From assembly GCA_028023455.1 (NCBI GenBank), contig JAQFVV010012395.1:3286001-3350000 (forward strand): 64,000 nt of DNA, read 5' to 3'. A program made the position numbers and the translations under genes. Source of the DNA: Epiperipatus broadwayi. Its lineage: Eukaryota; Onychophora; Udeonychophora; Euonychophora; Peripatidae. Of this stretch, positions 60,021 through 64,000 are shown piece after piece; the stretch's first letter is position 1; every line of letters starts with the position of its first letter. The notes below the pieces were generated by a model, which worked only from the letters and a program-made list of their open reading frames with translations, was not told where the DNA came from and did no database searches.

Positions 60021-60274
60021 CATACATGTGAAAAAGATAAATGATTTCCAATGTATGTATTTCATGCAGAATCAGCATTTATCAGTTGGGCCAGATCATA
60101 ACCCCCCACACATACATACAATCAGTGCTCAGCTTATATTAAGATAGTAATTCCTTAAAGCTTGATAGTCAGGGTTCAATTTTCTCACCATTACCAACAA
60201 TTTAACTATCCATTTCATTGAAAAATCAATTGAAATCACACCCATGTAGACATTACATGAATCTAATCCCTGAT

Positions 60275-60340
60275 ATGTGGAGGATGAATATAGACTGAAA
60301 ATCCTAGGTTCAAATTCCTCTATTTACTATACATATGTAC
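60275..60340 (+). repeat. SINE2 copy, plus strand
   Basis: aggatgaatatagactgaaa, then atcctaggttcaaattcctc. Nearly the exact complement of 59935-59995. The two inverted copies are ~270 bp apart. Confidence 0.65.
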
Positions 60341-60943
60341 TCTTTATACTCTATATTTTATGTTCCTGTTATTTCTAACACAAATCTGTTTTTAAGAATA
60401 AGCAAATCAACTGAAGACAATATTGAGAATATTGAATATAATCTGTAAAATTAGATTGAGAGATGAATATATTTGCATTTAGTATTATATTATTTGAATC
60501 AAAAGTTTACCAAAAACTGTCAGTTAAAATTACTAAAACAAAAAATAAATATTACGTTTTTTTAACCATTAACTTGTCTATTGTATAACAAATGTAAAAC
60601 AACAAGATAGTAAATGTTTTTTAGTATACGTGTATCTAGGCAGCATATGAGACAAATAAGCGAGTGGTGTAGTCATATTGCATTGGTTTATCAACATGTA
60701 GTTGGAAATATGTGTGTGTGTGTATATATATATATGTATAGTTTGAAAGCTTTGTATTTATTAAGATTATGCACTTAATTTATTATTTACTCATAAGAGT
60801 GTTAAAATGAATAGAAATGACTGTATCTTATGTTGTCATTTATTAGCTGTACTGAATAAGACTTTGTTTATATCTATTAATAGTTGGATGACCCATCTTT
60901 ATAAGTTTGGAATCACAAGTTTAAATGGTCTATATACTTGCTG
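60341..60943. other. AT-rich spacer with TG/TA run
   Basis: A gtgtgtgtgta / tatatata tract near 60711-60735. No gene was seen. Confidence 0.5.
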
Positions 60944-61077
60944 GCTTTCTAATAAATATCATATGTCATAGCATCGGCCGAGACGCGAACCCACAACCGT
61001 CTGCAACCAACTACTTGCTTGCAAGGCGGCTGCGATGACCTCTCGGCTAACAACGCTTGACTGCTTTCTAATAAATA
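60944..61077 (-). repeat. SINE1, best-preserved copy, with 15-bp target duplications
   Basis: The 104-bp body (60959-61062) on the minus strand reads gttgttagccgagaggtcat (pol III A box tagccgagaggt), then a stem-loop ccttgcaagc like an anticodon arm, then gtgggttcgcgtctcggcc (B box ggttcgcgtct), ending gatgctatgacatatga. It is flanked by gctttctaataaata at 60944-60958 and 61063-61077, so it is a retroposed insertion, not a tRNA gene. The full cloverleaf does not close, since the acceptor stem is missing. It is short for a SINE, almost only the tRNA-like head. Confidence 0.92.
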
Positions 61078-61913
61078 ACTCCTGATACAATCATATTTTC
61101 AGACCATGGAAAAGGAAGTTATTTCGTTTCTTATGTTTAGTTTGAAAGTGTAATATTTATTAATATAATATGTAAAGTACAAGAGTATTTCTATAGCGAT
61201 TTAGAATGTTATTTTAATAAATCCATATATTTGTTTTCAATAATAATATTATTGGAAGCAAATGTTATCAAGCTGCGCTACATCTGAAAATAACTACATT
61301 AAATATTCATGATTAAAAGAAATTTGATGAAATTTCAGTTTGTTCATATTTGCGAATAAATTTGTGACCAGTAGTTCATTTCTTTAATAAGTAATAAAAC
61401 TGGAAAAAGTTTGAATTCATTCGGCCATAAAATAACATTATACTTTTTATAAACAATCACTGTTATTAGATAAAAAGTTGAGAGGAAGATAATTTATTGA
61501 CGAATCGATTTTCTCTCCGAATGTGTGTGTATACATATGTTAAATGTGAAAGTAATTTTTGTGACTTTAAAAATCTCTTGGCAAAAAGCATTATAGTTAA
61601 GCAGTAAATATTTGGTCTTTATCAGATTTTCCTTGATTTCTATATTAGCACCTCTTGATTGATTAAGAGATAATTATTTTATTGAAATATTTTACAAATG
61701 CCTTCGTTAAATATAATAACCAAAATTTAGATTATAGAAAGTTATAATAAATAATAACACATCAATTACAATTATATGTATAAAATTTTAGATTTATTTA
61801 GAACGGATTAAAAATTAGTAAGATATACATTGATTTATAAATAAATATTTTTTTATATTCACATAATCCCCCGTCCCACTTTTCCATCATCAATCCAGTT
61901 ATGATATTCTATA
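61078..61913. other. AT-rich stretch, no feature
   Basis: Nothing recognised. Confidence 0.5.
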
Positions 61914-61921
61914 CACTAAAG
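61914..61921. repeat. hAT 8-bp target duplication, left (cactaaag)
   Basis: Pairs with cattaaag at 62473-62480, with one mismatch. hAT elements make 8-bp duplications. Confidence 0.8.
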
Positions 61922-62110
61922 CAGCGGTTGGCAACCGGTGGTCCGAGGACCACTGATGGTCCGTGACGTAATTTTAATGGTCCGCAAAGAAATTCAGATA
62001 TTATTTAAATTCGCTAATCTCATTTAATAAAAATTTTAAATAAATTAATTTTGTTTAAGCTGTATTATTTTATATAAAATAGAACAATATTGAGTGAAAA
62101 AGTCTTAAAT

Positions 62111-62267
62111 GTTTTGATTCCTTTCACAACGACCTACTTGTGTGAAAAAACGTTCTCAACTGTAACAGCTATTTAAAAAAAGTATTTTACGTGTTGCGGT
62201 AACATTATTGGAGCCAGAGATGATTAGTAAAATAACTTTAAACAAAGAGCAGCGAATATCGCACTAA
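62111..62267 (+). pseudogene. hAT transposase, C-terminal dimerisation-region remnant
   Basis: VLIPFTTTYLCEKTFSTVTA is the family 'IPFATTYLCExxFSxLTxIK' block. After a TAA at 62174 and a frame change, RVAVTLLEPEMISKITLNKE then QRISH and TAA (62265-62267) match the usual hAT C-terminus ('LRVALSxIxPRIxxLxxxKQxQxSH-stop'). In hAT transposases this region dimerises and carries the last catalytic residue upstream. Everything before it is deleted, so the copy is inactive, but the preserved ending shows the element descends from an autonomous hAT. Confidence 0.85.
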
Positions 62268-62284
62268 TTTTTAATATTATTTAT

Positions 62285-62370
62285 AGTCAATTGCATTGAC
62301 TGGGAAGCGAACCCGGGCCAACTGCTTGAAAGGCAGCTATGTTAACCGCTAGGCATTGTGTTAAAATTAA
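62285..62370 (-). repeat. tRNA-like SINE insertion inside the hAT element
   Basis: Minus strand: tgcctagcggttaacatagc (A-box-like), ctgcctttcaagcag (a perfect 4-bp stem with a 7-base loop whose middle TTC would be a Glu anticodon), and cccgggttcgcttccc (B box). The acceptor stem does not pair, so I call it a tRNA-derived SINE or pseudogene and not a functional tRNA. It is absent from the hAT copy at 29142. Confidence 0.65.
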
Positions 62371-62494
62371 AATTATAAATACATATGTACATCATACACA
62401 ATGCTCGTATAAATTCGTGCCTTTAAGAATTATGTAAGTAGTCCGCAATATCTAAAAGGTTGCCGACCGCTGCATTAAAGGACATTTAGATAAA

Positions 62495-62920
62495 ACTATA
62501 TGAAAAAAAAAGTTCTTACTTATGGATCTGAGACTTGGACACTTAATAGAAGAGAAATTCAGAGACTTCAGACCACTCAAAGAAGTATGGAGAGATGCAT
62601 GTTGGGAGTAACAAGAAGAAATCGAAAACGCAATGAATGGGTAAGAGAACAAACAGGTGTTACTGACCTTATTGAAAAAATTAAAAGACTGAAATGGAGT
62701 TGGGCTGAACATATTGCTAGAAGAGATGATAGTAGATGGACAATTGAAATCTTAAACTGGATTTCAAGAGATTGTAAAAGACCCAGAAAGAGACCACATG
62801 TGAGATGGATGAAATAAGAAAGTGTGCAGGGGTGATGTGTAGAAGCTAAAGATAGAAGAAGATGGATTGAACTTGGAGAGACCTTCATCCTGCAGTGGAT
62901 TGATAATGGTTGATGATGAT
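62495..62920 (+). pseudogene. RTE-clade LINE 3' end, best-preserved copy
   Basis: The + frame from about 62500 reads VLTYGSETWTLNRREIQRLQ, then RSMERCMLGVTRRNRKRNEW, VREQTGVTDLIEKIKRLKWS, WAEHIARRDDSRWTIEILNW and SRDCKRPRKRPHVRWM. A frameshift near 62812 follows, then a decayed tail through AGVM, RWIELGETFILQW-like sequence and ttgatgatgatgat at 62907-62920. This is the C-terminal region, downstream of the reverse-transcriptase domain, of RTE endonuclease/reverse transcriptases, and the short tgatga tail is typical of RTE 3' ends. It is 5'-truncated right next to the hAT element (62480). Confidence 0.88.
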
Positions 62921-63459
62921 GATATGAAAAAAAAGCAAATGCATTTCCGTGATAATATTTTTTATTTCCACCTCCATGATCTCATGTATCTATCTTTTGT
63001 TCAACAATTTATATTTAATCAAAAGGTTTCTGCTGCAGTACTTATGAGGTCTCAAATGCATGTTTCATGATTATTTATAATAATTGGAATTTTTGTATTT
63101 CTTTCTATGATTATAATAGAAAAAAATCTAATAATTTATTACTTGGAAGTTTATACGTAGTTCATATATTAGAAGCAACAGTCAAGTTGTGATCCATGGA
63201 TTTTGAAATCCAGAACTGTATCATATCTAACTATGTAGGGAAGTATGAGTAAATTATATGGGATATTCTTAATAAATTCAACATAAATAAATATATAGTC
63301 AATTAGGCAGAAAAAACTAAATATAATAAAATAGTTAGGTAAATAGGCTCAATAATATTAATGATAATAAAAGACTAATACAAATCAACTTAGATTATAC
63401 AGGAAGGATTGATATAAAAACCTACAATGATCTATTTAGAGATGCGCCACCGATATATC
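62921..63459. other. AT-rich stretch, no feature
   Basis: Nothing recognised. A + frame at 62867-63070 runs out of the RTE tail and has no motif. Confidence 0.5.
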
Positions 63460-63530
63460 GAAGATGTATGTAGTCATCTGCAGATTGTTGGCTGAATAAT
63501 AAATTATCATTATTGAAACATTGTGTAAAA
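63460..63530 (+). other. CTGA-hairpin-GAAAC motif (PLE-tail-like)
   Basis: ggctgaataataaattatca, then ttattgaaacattgtg. A short AATAA/TTATT stem lies between CTGA and GAAACATTG, the same plan as the tail motifs at 31860 and 48385. The host repeat was not delimited. Confidence 0.35.
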
Positions 63531-64000
63531 AGATATACAAATACCTGTGTATGAAAAAACCATAGTTAATGTTAATACACAGTTATATGAACTATAGTAA
63601 ATGAGTGTGTATGGGAATAAATTAATTCTTACAACTATAGATTGTTATGAATTTTAGAGATTATAAAATAATTTCTAATTATTATTTATTTATATACATA
63701 CATTTATTGGAAAATGAATAATCTTGTGTTGTTAAGTTTAAATTGTCTTAGTTTTCTCTTTCAATATTGATGTTACTTGGCTGGTATTAAAAGAATTCCC
63801 CTGAAACACAGCAGTAACTAAGTTATAAGTTGTTGTGACGAAGCAATAAACTTTGATTATTATCAGTGACAATCATTATGGTTTGTCAATCTCAATAGTT
63901 ATGTTTCAATTTTATATATAGATGTTCTTTGGTTTAAAAACTGGTTAAAACTTCTAATGAGAATTTTTCATGATTTACATCTTGTGCTGTTTAATTTGTA
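63531..64000. other. AT-rich stretch, no feature
   Basis: Nothing recognised up to the window end. Confidence 0.5.

Larger units (their letters stand above)
61922..62472 (+). mobile_element. hAT-family element, internally deleted
   Basis: Terminal inverted repeats cagcggttggcaacc (left) and cagcggtcggcaacc (right, other strand) with an 8-bp target duplication outside. The 551-bp body keeps only the C-terminal end of a hAT transposase on the + strand (62111-62267) and a tRNA-like insertion (62285-62370). Short inverted words after the left end (ggtggtccgaggaccactga) are typical of this hAT subgroup. A related, more decayed copy lies inverted at 29142. Confidence 0.9.

Noticed and set aside
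62285-62370. Functional tRNA-Glu gene
   Set aside because: The anticodon arm and B box are good, but the acceptor stem does not pair and it sits inside a hAT element.

Overview
The window is AT-rich, CpG-poor, repeat-dense DNA from an animal nucleus. No bacterial-style gene density, operon, rRNA or intact tRNA gene is visible. Almost all recognisable coding sequence comes from transposable elements: RTE-clade and CR1/Jockey-like LINEs, a Penelope-like retroelement, a Merlin (IS1595-like) transposon, a Tigger/pogo-like transposon, hAT elements and tRNA-derived SINEs. With long TA, CA/TA and GATA microsatellites this fits an invertebrate. A lophotrochozoan such as a cephalopod or other mollusc is one candidate, but I cannot fix the species from sequence alone. 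R1, R2, R3, SINE1 and SINE2 are my own working labels for repeat families, not published names.

Layout. 1-5.1 kb: a long foldback element, a decayed RTE fragment and, on the + strand, two candidate terminal coding exons of a host gene (3297-3457 and 4547-4690). These are the only plausible host protein-coding sequence I found. 8.3-9.6 kb: a Tigger/pogo-like element with nested insertions. 10.06-10.73 kb: two adjacent foldback elements. 16.7-19.2 kb: a complete but dead Merlin element with terminal inverted repeats, an 8-bp target duplication, an internal tandem array and a transposase that has lost two acidic residues. 25-33.4 kb: fragments of CR1/Jockey-like LINEs, broken by a hAT copy and by a nearly perfect 774-bp palindrome made of two head-to-head Penelope-like 3' ends. 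39.2-39.9 kb: TA and GATA microsatellites. 41.5-58.1 kb: repeated palindromic copies of family R1. 43.1-47.9 kb: a non-coding LTR element with about 2.06-kb LTRs, a 0.7-kb interior and a primer-binding site. 50.6-52.8 kb: a long decayed RTE copy. 55-55.99 kb: an inverted pair of LINE 3' ends. 58.9-62.9 kb: SINEs with clear target duplications, a hAT copy that keeps the transposase C-terminus, and an RTE 3' end.

There is no gene system acting together here. The window is best read as the 3' end of one host gene followed by intergenic or intronic DNA shaped by transposition, foldback formation and CpG decay. The most distinctive points are the non-coding long-LTR element with CpG-biased LTR divergence, the intact-ended Merlin element, the Penelope palindrome, and a recurrent hammerhead-like motif (CTGANGA, hairpin, GAAA) in several palindromic repeat families.
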